From Lewinella sp041392765 (GTDB lineage Bacteria; Bacteroidota; Bacteroidia; Chitinophagales; Saprospiraceae): a DNA stretch of 64,000 nt. A program made the position numbers and the translations under genes. Below the pieces are notes generated by a model, which did no database searches, was not told the DNA's origin, and saw only the letters and a program-made list of their open reading frames with translations. Positions 8,901 to 16,293 of the stretch are shown here, one piece after another (the first letter of the stretch is position 1; each line of letters starts with the position of its first letter). The stretch spans positions 1-64,000 of the forward strand of contig JAWKLL010000030.1 of NCBI GenBank assembly GCA_041392765.1. The letters run 5' to 3'.

Positions 8901-9537
8901 TAGTGGCGACGATTTGGAACGCATTACGGCCACTGACCCTGTGTTTGGCGTGTTGTTCAATGCTTCGAATAGCAACAATAACTTTAAAAACCGCTCTGAT
9001 AACAAGGGGCCAGAACCAGAGGGTATTACTACCGCTGAGATTAACGGAGTACCTTATGTATTTGTGACGTTGGAACGCACGGGCGGGGTGGTTACTTACG
9101 ATGTGAGCAACCCCGCAGCACCTGTTTTTGTGGACTACATCAACACCCGTACTTTGGGCGATGACGAAGGCGGTGACTTAGGCCCCGAGGGTGTGATTTA
9201 TATTCCAGCTGCCGACAGCCCCGTGGATACTGGTTTGGTGGTGATGTCGAATGAGGTGAGTGCTACGTTAAGTGTCTTTAAAGTATCGGCAGATATCGTA
9301 GTGGATGTGGATGACATAGTTGATGCGCCAGCAACGCTAAATGTCTATCCGAATCCGGTACAGCAAGGTGTAGCTTATTTCAGCCGTCCGGTGGATTTCA
9401 CGTTGTATGATGCACAAGGTCGTGCGCTGCTAAGTGGGCAACAAGCACCTTACGTAAAGGTAGATCAATTGCCCGCAGGTGCCTATTTGCTCAAAACTGC
9501 GGACGGAGTGACGACGACTGTGGTGGTGGCGAAGTAG
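5998..9537 (+). CDS. multidomain secreted choice-of-anchor-I protein with type IX sorting domain
   Basis: A 1179-residue exported protein. Order: signal peptide (1-20), an N-terminal beta domain (about 22-215), an SbsA/Ig-like domain (about 222-310, LTVTFSEPVTN), a lamin-tail domain (about 322-450, LRFTEIMYNPPAGADTLEFVEI), a Calx-beta-like segment (about 470-600), a long propeller-like choice-of-anchor I region (about 610-1090; HVSFTPDGSYVLSANEGEPN, ITYNSAGTIAYVG, VTANEGDARDYDGF) and a C-terminal type IX sorting domain (from LNVYPNPV to the end). It should be translocated by Sec, then exported and attached to the surface by the type IX system. Enzymatic function is not evident. It stands alone, followed by a repeat mosaic. 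Confidence 0.88.
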   Translation: MKKALQLVCSLSLLWANLYGQTTGDLSFVAWNADGNDGFAMVTFVDLAPNTLILFRDEEWAGSTFVGTGEGQAEWNTGSEVIPAGTVILFDELSATDPVVSYGSLSNTDIGISSSSEGIFCFLGVDTQTPVTFICAAGNASVASAFGTLDGTGLTEGGTAITYESGVDIAEYVGPRSGLDVNGYRLALNDPANYITQDGSGDQHNDGIAPDAPFDTTPFVIATEDVTPPAALNVTVVNATTLTVTFSEPVTNATEVANYQLMPAVAIQGVVWDAATQTATITHAGFVNAVSYTLTISQMMDAAGNVQPMPQVFGGLLVNDQLPNLRFTEIMYNPPAGADTLEFVEIWNFEATDVEAGGFVFRDEGSFYFTFPAMTIPANSGVLLATHAAGAELFYGVSFMDLPGNGNLLGNGGEDLVLENSLGMVIDSVSYDDAAPWPLAADGGGPSLTLIDPALDANVGTSWMAASQVVGQVEGTDVMANPGVYEVFTAATVSFEDDHSIFVETDGTAVIPVQIVGNNGTGSFTLTVEAGDAFAGEAFTIGTTTFALSELPTGNATVDVQVVLNDNATAHADSWVSWVLTAEGATVGSIDRHVLYIQDDETEAPEASGTIDLEHIGSYLVEMDASAEIVAYDGINQRLFVTNSISNTVHILDFTDPYNINETSVLDVSVHGDGINSVAIHDGVAAMAVERDDANGVIVLWDFVNIVTKVVDAGNLPDHVSFTPDGSYVLSANEGEPNADYTIDPEGSVTIVDMRNGVANATAQTANFNAFDANIDALRDAGVRIFGPGASVSQDMEPEYITYNSAGTIAYVGCQENNAIARVDIASATIDAIVALGYKNHSLPGNTLDASDRTDGVVMANWPVWGMYHPDAIASFEVNGINYIVTANEGDARDYDGFSEETSIEDVVLDAAAFPDAAALQSTTVLGRLNITTANGDTDGDGDYDELYAFGGRSISIWDIDAGLLVWDSGDDLERITATDPVFGVLFNASNSNNNFKNRSDNKGPEPEGITTAEINGVPYVFVTLERTGGVVTYDVSNPAAPVFVDYINTRTLGDDEGGDLGPEGVIYIPAADSPVDTGLVVMSNEVSATLSVFKVSADIVVDVDDIVDAPATLNVYPNPVQQGVAYFSRPVDFTLYDAQGRALLSGQQAPYVKVDQLPAGAYLLKTADGVTTTVVVAK

Positions 9538-9566
9538 AATTCCTATTAGAATGGAAAAAACAGAGA

Positions 9567-9731
9567 TTCTTTGACTTTTTTAGTGGAGGCTACCCTTCGG
9601 GTCGCTATCCCGATAAAACATCGGGACAGCTCGCTATTCGCTCGGCCCCGGCAAACCCGGGTCTGTCAGCTAAAAGCTGCCACTGCTGCACATCGCTAGC
9701 CCAGTACGACCACTAGATCTGTCAAAGAACC
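9567..9731. mobile_element. inverted-repeat element A, copy 1
   Basis: Starts TTCTTTGACTTTTTTAGTGG and ends CCACTAGATCTGTCAAAGAACC, giving terminal inverted repeats of about 20 bases. The interior (CTCGGCCCCGGCAA, GTCTGTCAGCTAAAAGCTGC) is nearly identical to the copy at 12119-12271; the main difference is an AT-rich insert, TCCCGATAAAACATCGGGA. No coding capacity. It resembles a MITE. Confidence 0.7.
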
Positions 9732-9732
9732 A

Positions 9733-9979
9733 AAACAGATTCAGCATTTTTCAGTCAAATAAATTGGATAAAACGCTTTAAGGGACGGGATAAAAATAAA
9801 CTGTTCAATTTTTGATTCGGAAAAATTTTCTAAATAATTGATTCCGATAGCTATCGGGAGAAATTATGTGAAAATATTTGCGAATCGCCTAAAAAAAATT
9901 GAACAGTTTATTTCCGTCAAATTACTAAATAAGCTGCTTATTCATCCGATTATCTTTGACAAATGCTGAATCTGTTTTT
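9733..9979. mobile_element. inverted-repeat element C, copy 1, interrupted by D
   Basis: Left end AAACAGATTCAGCATTTTTC and right end GACAAATGCTGAATCTGTTT are inverted repeats of about 18 to 30 bases. An uninterrupted short copy is at 20327-20430, where GGATAAAACGCTTTAA is followed almost at once by GCTTATTCATCCGAT. In this copy about 150 bases of element D separate the two halves. Confidence 0.62.
9782..9925. mobile_element. inverted-repeat element D nested in C
   Basis: AAATAAACTGTTCAATTTTT on the left is answered by AAAAAATTGAACAGTTTATTT on the right. The interior is AT-rich with GATTCGGAAAAATTTTC and CGATAGCTATCG. A diverged copy occurs at about 49430-49545. Its boundaries are defined by comparison with the uninterrupted element C at 20327. 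Confidence 0.58.
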
Positions 9980-10011
9980 TTTCTTTCGCTTCCGTTAATT
10001 CCATTCCCCAT

Positions 10012-11298
10012 TCATCCAATAGTCGCAACCGCGTACAAGGGGATATTCGTCAGCCGATCTTGTTCCCGGAAATGGTGCATAGAGGTGCGGAAGGCTTTGG
10101 GTGTTTTATATTTTTCTATAAAAACCTTGAGGCTTTTGGCTTTGAGATTGTCTTCTGCCTTCGCTTCAATGGGAATGATTTGGTTGTTTGCCTGAATCAA
10201 AAAATCCACTTCGGCAGTGGCTGTCTCTGCCGACCAGTAATAAATATCATGCCGGTGACGTAACTCCTGTGCCACATATTGCTCGGTTAGCGCCCCCTTA
10301 AATTCCACGAGTATGGTGTTCTTTTCCAATAAAATTTGCGGCTCGAGTTTGGCGCTTGCTGTTAGTAAGCCAATATCTAGCATGAACAGTTTAAAACGGT
10401 CAAAATTTGCATAGGTGTTAAGCGGAATTACTGGCTTCGACACCCAGTTTACTTTGAGTACTAACCCCGCATCCGCTAACCATTGAATAGCGAGTTCAAA
10501 GTCTTTGGCTCTGGCACCTTTCTTTATCTGACCATAAATAAATTTCCGATTTTCTTTTGCCAACTGTCCAAGCAGACTTTGCCAAACCAAACGAATTCGA
10601 GGTACGATTTCGATAGGGGCATGTTTGGCAAAATCGTTCTCGTATCCTAGCAATATTTTTTGTTGTATAGAACGCACTTGATTTAGATCGCGAAAATGAA
10701 TGTAGCTTTTAACAGCTTCTGGCATACCTCCTACAAAATAATACAGGCGTAGCAATGAAACCAATTTATCGTGAAACACGTCAATGATTGTCCAGTTTTG
10801 TGCTTCAATCTGTTCGGCTAACAGGCTCTCTTCGATATTTATTAAAAATTCTCCAAAAGTCATAGGGTACATCTGCAAAAAATCGACCTTGCCGACAGGA
10901 AAAGATTGTTCCTTTTGCAGAGAGACTCCCAACATAGAGCCAGCAGCTATGATGTAATACTGTGGGGCTAGTTCATAAAAATATTTCAGTGCGGTTAGCC
11001 CCTTTTCTGCTTCTTGTATTTCGTCGAAAATGAGGAGCGTATTCCCACTGTCAATTTTTTGATTGATTTCGATCTCAATGGTGGCGATGATGCGATCAAT
11101 GTCAAAATCAGGTTTGAAAAGGTTTTTTAGTCGCTCACTACTCTCAAAATTAAGGTAAGCGACTTGCTTGAACGTTTGCTTTCCAAACTCTTTCATTAAC
11201 CACGTTTTGCCAACTTGTCTTGCTCCTTGCAAGATTAAAGGCTTGCGATGAGCTGAATTTTTCCACTTGACTAAGGCTTGATATAGTTGCCGCTCCAT
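10012..11298 (-). CDS. AAA ATPase with C-terminal DUF4143 domain
   Basis: A 428-residue soluble protein. The N-terminal AAA_14 module has a Walker A GARQVGKT (Lys31) and Walker B LLIFDEIQ. The C-terminal DUF4143 part has LVEFKGALTEQYVAQELR, YYWSAETATAEVDFLI and IPIEAKAED, the pattern of a nuclease-like fold. These ATPases are abundant and mobile in Bacteroidota and their role is uncertain; some are suspected toxin or defence-related proteins. It is flanked by repeat elements, and its leader has three palindromic tandem repeats (11318-11405) that could be operators. Monocistronic. Confidence 0.88.
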   Translation of the reverse strand: MERQLYQALVKWKNSAHRKPLILQGARQVGKTWLMKEFGKQTFKQVAYLNFESSERLKNLFKPDFDIDRIIATIEIEINQKIDSGNTLLIFDEIQEAEKGLTALKYFYELAPQYYIIAAGSMLGVSLQKEQSFPVGKVDFLQMYPMTFGEFLINIEESLLAEQIEAQNWTIIDVFHDKLVSLLRLYYFVGGMPEAVKSYIHFRDLNQVRSIQQKILLGYENDFAKHAPIEIVPRIRLVWQSLLGQLAKENRKFIYGQIKKGARAKDFELAIQWLADAGLVLKVNWVSKPVIPLNTYANFDRFKLFMLDIGLLTASAKLEPQILLEKNTILVEFKGALTEQYVAQELRHRHDIYYWSAETATAEVDFLIQANNQIIPIEAKAEDNLKAKSLKVFIEKYKTPKAFRTSMHHFREQDRLTNIPLYAVATIG

Positions 11299-11317
11299 TC
11301 ATTTTTTATACAAATCT

Positions 11318-11405
11318 ACATTTTTTCCTTTGAAAAAGTGTACTTGTTTACATTTTTTCCTTGGAAAAGTGTGTTTATTTACATTTTTTCCTTGGAAAAA
11401 GTGTG
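11318..11405. promoter_or_regulatory. three tandem palindromic repeats upstream of the AAA ATPase
   Basis: ACATTTTTTCC begins at 11318, 11350 and 11381 (period 31-32). Each unit contains TTTTTCC-TT-GGAAAAA (first copy one mismatch) followed by GTGT. The array lies 20-107 bases upstream of the ATPase start. It could be an operator array or a series of hairpins in the mRNA leader. Confidence 0.55.
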
Positions 11406-11449
11406 AAATACGATAATTTGCGGTGGCTAAAAAGATAAGTTGGGGAGAC

Positions 11450-12076
11450 CTATTGCCGTTTATTTTTTCTGTAATCATCGTGAAAACCCTCGCCGCGCAT
11501 GATTTTATCCACGTTTTTTTCAATGCGAGCGGTTCGGGTGGAAGCTTGCTTGGGTTGGGAAAAGTGAATGATGTAGCCGCGTTGTTTGCCGGGCGTAAGC
11601 GCATAAAAGGCCTTCTTGAAAGCGGGTGTTTCAACGAATTTTGCCTCCAACTCTGGGGGTACGGGTTCGGGATTGCGCTGAAAAACGACTTTTTCTCCAC
11701 TTTCCTCTATCGCAATAGCTTCGGCGATGTAAGCTTGTAAAATAGGGGAATGCGCAGCTATGTCTGTTGAATGTGTCACGGGAAACATCCGATCCGACTG
11801 CGCGTTGCCTCGCTGAACGAGTATGCCTTGTTTATCTGCTAATAAAACTCCTTTGAAAAAGCTCAGAAAGCAGTAGTCTTTGAAAGCCGATACCATTACT
11901 ACGTTTTTTCCATGGTGGGTATATACAGGAACACCCCACTTGATCTCTTCGGTAAGGCCACTTTCCAACGCGATCTGACGCAGTGCTTCCAATGGCTCAC
12001 GCCAAGTGTTGACCTTGCAGCGCGGAGTGCCTCCGTAGGCACAGCGCATGCACCCATCTACTAAGTATTTATCCAC
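11450..12076 (-). CDS. YdeI/OmpD-associated-like protein with DUF1801 domain
   Basis: A 208-residue cytoplasmic protein. The first 150 residues are a DUF1801 domain (EEIKWGVPVYTHHGKNVVMVSAFKDYCFLSFFKG), and the C terminus is the YdeI/OmpD-associated helical part (FKKAFYALTPGKQRGYIIHFSQPKQASTRTARIEK). Members of the family have been linked to stress resistance but have no established biochemical activity. The gene stands between the ATPase and element A copy 2, and its ATG at 12076 is the only sensible start. Confidence 0.85.
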   Translation of the reverse strand: MDKYLVDGCMRCAYGGTPRCKVNTWREPLEALRQIALESGLTEEIKWGVPVYTHHGKNVVMVSAFKDYCFLSFFKGVLLADKQGILVQRGNAQSDRMFPVTHSTDIAAHSPILQAYIAEAIAIEESGEKVVFQRNPEPVPPELEAKFVETPAFKKAFYALTPGKQRGYIIHFSQPKQASTRTARIEKNVDKIMRGEGFHDDYRKNKRQ

Positions 12077-12456
12077 TTCGGGATTGAACGGTATTTCATC
12101 TTTTGCTTAATACTTATGTTCTTTGACTTTTTTAGTGGAGGCTACCCTTCGGGTCGCTACGTTTCGCAGCTCGCTATTCGCTCGGCCCCGGCAACCCCGG
12201 GTCTGTCAGCTAAAAGCTGCCACTGCTGCACATCGCTAGCCCAGTACGACCACTAGATTTGTCAAAGAACCATAATTATTGTTCAATAGTACGATAAAAT
12301 TACACCTTTTCTGATACTGGTGTCATTTTATAATCCGTTTAATGCAGCAGCAGAATCAATATTTGATATTCTTAAAAAAATTCTGGAACTTGCGCCTTCT
12401 TTTGAGAAGATGTTAAATACTAACACTTCACTGGACGGGATAAAACAAATAACCCC
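12077..12456. other. spacer dominated by element A
   Basis: Element A copy 2 fills 12119-12271. The remaining 185 bases before the MoxR gene are AT-rich with no clear gene. GGACGGGATAAAA at about 12434 resembles the left edge of element D. Confidence 0.6.
12119..12271. mobile_element. inverted-repeat element A, copy 2
   Basis: Starts TTCTTTGACTTTTTTAGTGG and ends CCACTAGATTTGTCAAAGAACC. It is almost identical to 9567-9731 and in the same orientation, so the ATPase and YdeI-like genes are bracketed by direct copies. No open frame. Confidence 0.7.
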
Positions 12457-13422
12457 ATGACTGAATACAGATCAGACGTAGAAGCAGTAGATGCGCTGGC
12501 GCAAGCTTACCGCCAACTCAAAGCAGAAATCGGTAAGGTAATTGTTGGCCAGGATGAGGTGGTAAAATCCGTGATCATATCACTCTTTAGCAATGGACAC
12601 AGCCTTTTGGTGGGTGTGCCGGGCCTAGCCAAAACACTCTTAGTAAGCACCATAGCAGAAGTGTTGGACTTGGAGTTCAAGCGCATACAGTTCACCCCAG
12701 ATTTGATGCCGACCGACATCACTGGCTCGGAAATATTGGACGAAGACCGTCATTTCAAATTTAATAGGGGGCCTCTTTTTTCCAATATCGTACTGGCCGA
12801 CGAAATCAACCGTACGCCTCCCAAAACGCAGGCAGCCCTGTTGGAGGCGATGCAGGAACGCTCCGTCACCGTCAGTGGTGTGCGCCATACATTACCTGCT
12901 CCCTTTTTCGTATTGGCTACGCAAAACCCCATTGAACAGGAAGGAACGTATCCGCTTCCAGAGGCTCAGCTCGACCGTTTTATGTTCAATATCCCGCTGA
13001 CCTATCCTTCCTATGAGGAAGAAATTGCGGTCGTGAAATCTACCACAGGTAAGCAGGAAGCACAACTCCAGCATATTCTCAATGCCACCCAGATATTGCA
13101 GTTTCAGCAGTTGGTACGCAAAATACCCATCGCCGATAATGTATTGGAATATGCCGTTGGGTTGGCTACCAAAACTCGCCCAGGAACAGACCGAGCCACC
13201 CGCGAGGTAAACGAATATATTAGTTGGGGTGCGGGGCCACGGGCTTCTCAGTACTTGGTATTGGGTGCCAAGTGCCATGCAGCCATCAGTGGCAAATATT
13301 CTCCCGATAAGGAAGATGTACAAGCCATTGCCAATTATGTGCTACGTCACCGCATCGTCCGCAACTACAAAGCAGAGGCCGCTGGCGTATCCGAAGAAGA
13401 TGTGATCCAGAGCTTGATCTGA
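12457..13422 (+). CDS. MoxR-family AAA+ ATPase
   Basis: A 321-residue protein. Walker A is GVPGLAKT and Walker B is IVLADEINR, followed by PKTQAALLEAMQERSVTV and the sensor stretch FVLATQNPIEQEGTYPLPEA, all diagnostic of MoxR. MoxR ATPases act as chaperones that mature partner proteins, usually VWA-domain proteins. Here the expected partners (DUF58, BatD, BatA) are about 26 kb away at 36.8-39.7 kb on the other strand. TGA is followed directly by TAA. A proline-rich gene follows after 106 bases and may be co-transcribed. Confidence 0.92.
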   Translation: MTEYRSDVEAVDALAQAYRQLKAEIGKVIVGQDEVVKSVIISLFSNGHSLLVGVPGLAKTLLVSTIAEVLDLEFKRIQFTPDLMPTDITGSEILDEDRHFKFNRGPLFSNIVLADEINRTPPKTQAALLEAMQERSVTVSGVRHTLPAPFFVLATQNPIEQEGTYPLPEAQLDRFMFNIPLTYPSYEEEIAVVKSTTGKQEAQLQHILNATQILQFQQLVRKIPIADNVLEYAVGLATKTRPGTDRATREVNEYISWGAGPRASQYLVLGAKCHAAISGKYSPDKEDVQAIANYVLRHRIVRNYKAEAAGVSEEDVIQSLI

Positions 13423-13528
13423 TAATCATTTACTTCAAGAGGCTTCTTGTATTTGTGTTTCTGGCCCATCGTCCCTCATGCGTATAGTGCAGGAGGGGTA
13501 CGTTTCAATCTTTTGAATTACTATCGGT

Positions 13529-14224
13529 ATGGACATACAGCAATCTGCTAAACTGCTTGAAAAAATCAACGCCCTGCACAAATCCATCAGCTTGGATCAG
13601 GGTGAAGTTTCCAATATTGAGCGGGATCTCATGCTCAGTTATATTCGCCAACTTTACGATGCTTGCTTACCCAATCAGGTCGTCGTAGCGAAGCAGCCTG
13701 CTGCCTCAGCAGCCCCTGCTCCCGTAGTAGAACGGAAGCCTGAGCCAGTACCTGCACCTAAAGTGGAAACGCCAACGCCGCCCCCGACTCCAGTGCCTGC
13801 TCCAGCCCCTCCTCCGCCACCGCCAGTTGTAGAGACACCTGCGCCAGCGCCCGTAGTGGAAGCACCCCAGCCGGCACCTCCGCCTGTTCCATCCGCTCCG
13901 CCCTCTAATAAGGGCACAGATCCACGTATTGAAGCTTTGTTTCAACAAAAAGCAGCCCGCGAGTTATCGGAAAAACTTGGCCAACAAGCGATAGGAGACC
14001 TGACCAAAGCCATGTCTATCAACGACAAATTGCTTTACGCCAACGAACTTTTCGGCCGCGATATGAATACCATGACGCAGTCCTTGCTCCAAATCAACGC
14101 ATTGCCCAACATGGATGCCGCTAAACGACTGCTTGTCGATTTGGCTAATCAATTCAATTGGGCCGATGACGAACGTATCGAAATCGCCGAAGGATTTATT
14201 AAATTGGTGCAACGTCGGTTTTAG
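13529..14224 (+). CDS. hypothetical protein with proline-rich linker
   Basis: A 231-residue protein of unrecognised function. An N-terminal helical segment (about 1-50, SAKLLEKINALHKSI, DLMLSYIRQLYDACL) is followed by a Pro/Ala/Val-rich linker (about 55-125) and a C-terminal helical domain (about 130-231) with FQQKAARELSEKLGQ and DKLLYANELFGRDMNTM. No signal peptide or membrane segment. The two-domain layout with a long flexible linker resembles conserved hypothetical proteins found in Bacteroidota. The long opposite-strand frames over the linker are composition artefacts. Confidence 0.72.
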   Translation: MDIQQSAKLLEKINALHKSISLDQGEVSNIERDLMLSYIRQLYDACLPNQVVVAKQPAASAAPAPVVERKPEPVPAPKVETPTPPPTPVPAPAPPPPPPVVETPAPAPVVEAPQPAPPPVPSAPPSNKGTDPRIEALFQQKAARELSEKLGQQAIGDLTKAMSINDKLLYANELFGRDMNTMTQSLLQINALPNMDAAKRLLVDLANQFNWADDERIEIAEGFIKLVQRRF

Positions 14225-14245
14225 CCTCTAGCGTAAGCCGTTCGG

Positions 14246-15298
14246 TTATCTCGGAGGTTTGTATTTTGACTGCTCCAACAAGCGCTGTGCATCCGTATAA
14301 GTAATAAGGTCACTAAGTGCTAATTGAGGGTTCTTGTCCATCAATTGCTTGACGATGAGGTAGCCGATGTAGTTGGCAGCTTCTCCTGGTGATTCTTCTG
14401 GCAGGGCGGGTGCACCTGAAGGGCTGGGTTCTACCAATTTTCGATAATCCACAAAACGAGAACTGTACAGCAAATCTTCTGTGAGCAGGTGCGCCCAGAG
14501 ATTGCGTTCATTTTCCTGTAGCCAAGTCAACTGAGCAGGAGTCACGCGAAACTTTACGGTATCAGGCGTGTGTGGCAGTAACTGATCCAGTACATACAGT
14601 TTTTTACCACGGTGTATCATTTCATCCAACAGACGGTCGCCTGTGCTTTCGCCAAAAATATCGTCCAACAATACCCTTACCAGCGAAGCTGTAAGGTGAT
14701 CTTTGTTGTAAGTACGCACGAGGTAGTTGGAGAAAATAGCAGCACTGGGGCTATATCGTTGGTAATCGAACTGCGGCCCTAAGAACATATCCAACCCTAC
14801 TCCTAGTTCGTTGTCCCCAAAAATAATGGCGGCGTAGTTGAAAGCCGCGTTGAAAGTCACCAACCGCTCGGGAGCTGGAATATCGGGGAAGTAGTATCGG
14901 AAATACCGCATGGCTTGCTGCACGTCCTGTTCAAGCTTTTTGGTGTCGGGAAACACCATTTGGGTAGTGTCGTAAACAGCCCTATAAACAGGCGATGCCA
15001 CAAAACCACGCATATAAGCCAGTTGCTCCGGACTTGGGTTGTCCAATGGGCCGGCTTGCAAAATGGAAGTAAAAAACAAAGGGGTGAAGGCAGGATATTT
15101 TTCTTCCAATTGCTGGAGTGCCGAGGAGAAATCGGTGGTGTCCATTTGGAACAAAGCCTGTTCAAATCGCTGTACCTCAAAGGGTGCCGAAATGCCTGAA
15201 ACATCCGGTAGGGGGCGTTCGTTATCTCCGGTACAAGCAGAAAAAAGAACGGTGATAAGGCAAAAAATGGTTAAACTTTGTTTACAATTCACTTCCAT
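14246..15298 (-). CDS. gldB: gliding-motility lipoprotein GldB
   Basis: A 350-residue lipoprotein with a type II signal and lipobox LFSACTGD. The mature part begins with the GldB pattern (APFEVQRFEQALFQMDT, LEEKYPAFTPLFF) and has YFRYYFPDIPAPERLVTFNA and LGVGLDMFLGPQFDYQRY, typical of the family and of its distant metallopeptidase-like fold. In flavobacteria GldB is required for gliding and linked to type IX secretion, which agrees with the two type IX cargo proteins in the window. It is divergent from the barrel gene at 15439 across a 140-base intergenic region. Confidence 0.82.
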   Translation of the reverse strand: MEVNCKQSLTIFCLITVLFSACTGDNERPLPDVSGISAPFEVQRFEQALFQMDTTDFSSALQQLEEKYPAFTPLFFTSILQAGPLDNPSPEQLAYMRGFVASPVYRAVYDTTQMVFPDTKKLEQDVQQAMRYFRYYFPDIPAPERLVTFNAAFNYAAIIFGDNELGVGLDMFLGPQFDYQRYSPSAAIFSNYLVRTYNKDHLTASLVRVLLDDIFGESTGDRLLDEMIHRGKKLYVLDQLLPHTPDTVKFRVTPAQLTWLQENERNLWAHLLTEDLLYSSRFVDYRKLVEPSPSGAPALPEESPGEAANYIGYLIVKQLMDKNPQLALSDLITYTDAQRLLEQSKYKPPR

Positions 15299-15322
15299 TG
15301 TCTATATTACTGGTCAAAAAGC

Positions 15323-15330
15323 TATTTTTG
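15323..15330 (+). promoter_or_regulatory. -7 element in the gldB/barrel intergenic region
   Basis: TATTTTTG fits TAnnTTTG on the plus strand, 108 bases before the barrel gene. A -33 TTG lies about 22 bases upstream. Confidence 0.35.
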
Positions 15331-15438
15331 CGCCCACAGGCGTGTGTCTGCAATCTAAAGGCAGGAAATACGAACGTCTGAACATTTTTAAAAATTGTTG
15401 CAAACGAGGGACTTCGTTTCTCCACAAACCTCAATACC

Positions 15439-16167
15439 ATGAAAAACATAGTCAGCACGTTGGCTTTGAGCTTGGTTGCCTTAACGGCGATGGCTCAGAA
15501 TGACATCCAGTTCGGATTTCAAGTAAGTCCTACCATGTCTTGGCTTACCACGAGTAACAACAAAATCAATCGCAATGGCCCTAATTTAGGCTTGCAATTG
15601 GGTATGATCGGTGAATATTTTTTCCGGGAAGAATACTCTTTTGCCACAGGTATCGGCTTCCATTTTAATGCGGGGGGGAAATTGTTCTACGAAGAAACGA
15701 TTGATACGGTAAGCATTTGGACAGAAGCAGATATTCCCGGCGACAATGTTTACGAAGGTGGCACCAATTTCAAATACAGCATACAGTACGTTGAAATACC
15801 TTTGGGATTAAAACTCCGCACCCGCGAATTTGGTTACCTCCGCTACTATTTAGAGCCTCGCTTGTCTATGGCTTTTCGTACACAGGCCAAAGGAAATGTA
15901 TTGAACGATGCGGCTATCGACGAGGCCGAGGATTTCAATATACAGTCTGCCGTAAACCTACTAAATCTTTCTTGGGGCTTGGGGGCCGGTGTGGAATACA
16001 CCATTTCTAGCAATACAGCCTTAATTGGTGGGCTGGCCTTCCAGACGGGTTTTACCGATGTTACCAAAGACAAAAACACACTGCTCATCAGCAATGGGCG
16101 CAGTACAGAAGAAAACTCCAAGGGCAAGTTGAACAGTATCGTCCTGCGCTTGGGCGTTATGTTTTAA
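15439..16167 (+). CDS. outer-membrane beta-barrel protein (PorT-like family)
   Basis: A 242-residue exported protein. The signal peptide ends at AMAQ; alternating hydrophobic strands then run to a C-terminal aromatic residue (LRLGVMF), as in 8-strand barrels of the OMP_b-brl_2/PorT family. Typical strands are FGFQVSPTMSW, YSFATGIGFHFNAGG, YVEIPLGLKLR and GLGAGVEYTIS. Assignment to the type IX component PorT itself is possible but not shown, because general barrels of this family are numerous. It precedes nadC by 126 bases. Confidence 0.75.
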   Translation: MKNIVSTLALSLVALTAMAQNDIQFGFQVSPTMSWLTTSNNKINRNGPNLGLQLGMIGEYFFREEYSFATGIGFHFNAGGKLFYEETIDTVSIWTEADIPGDNVYEGGTNFKYSIQYVEIPLGLKLRTREFGYLRYYLEPRLSMAFRTQAKGNVLNDAAIDEAEDFNIQSAVNLLNLSWGLGAGVEYTISSNTALIGGLAFQTGFTDVTKDKNTLLISNGRSTEENSKGKLNSIVLRLGVMF

Positions 16168-16293
16168 TCTGACAGGAAGGAATAAACGAAAGGAGCGCCC
16201 TGCCTGCCAAGGTAGAGGCAACCCGTGTAAGAGTGAGGGCTCCCATTTCGTTGTTCACTTTTGTTCCTAACCAAACCACTTACGCAATACACC

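Larger units (their letters stand above)
9538..10011. other. mosaic of inverted-repeat elements
   Basis: Nearly the whole spacer is repeat: element A (9567-9731) followed directly by element C (9733-9979), which is itself interrupted by element D (about 9782-9925). No gene seen. Confidence 0.7.

Noticed and set aside
11318..11405. Possible CRISPR array
   Set aside because: Only three short units with period 31-32, no unique spacers and no cas genes; better read as tandem palindromes.
11299..11740. Frames overlapping the palindromic repeats and YdeI-like gene
   Set aside because: They read through the tandem repeats and antisense to a better gene.
13675..13948. Gly-rich open frames opposite the 13529 gene
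   Set aside because: Artefact of the Pro/Ala codons in the linker of the real gene.
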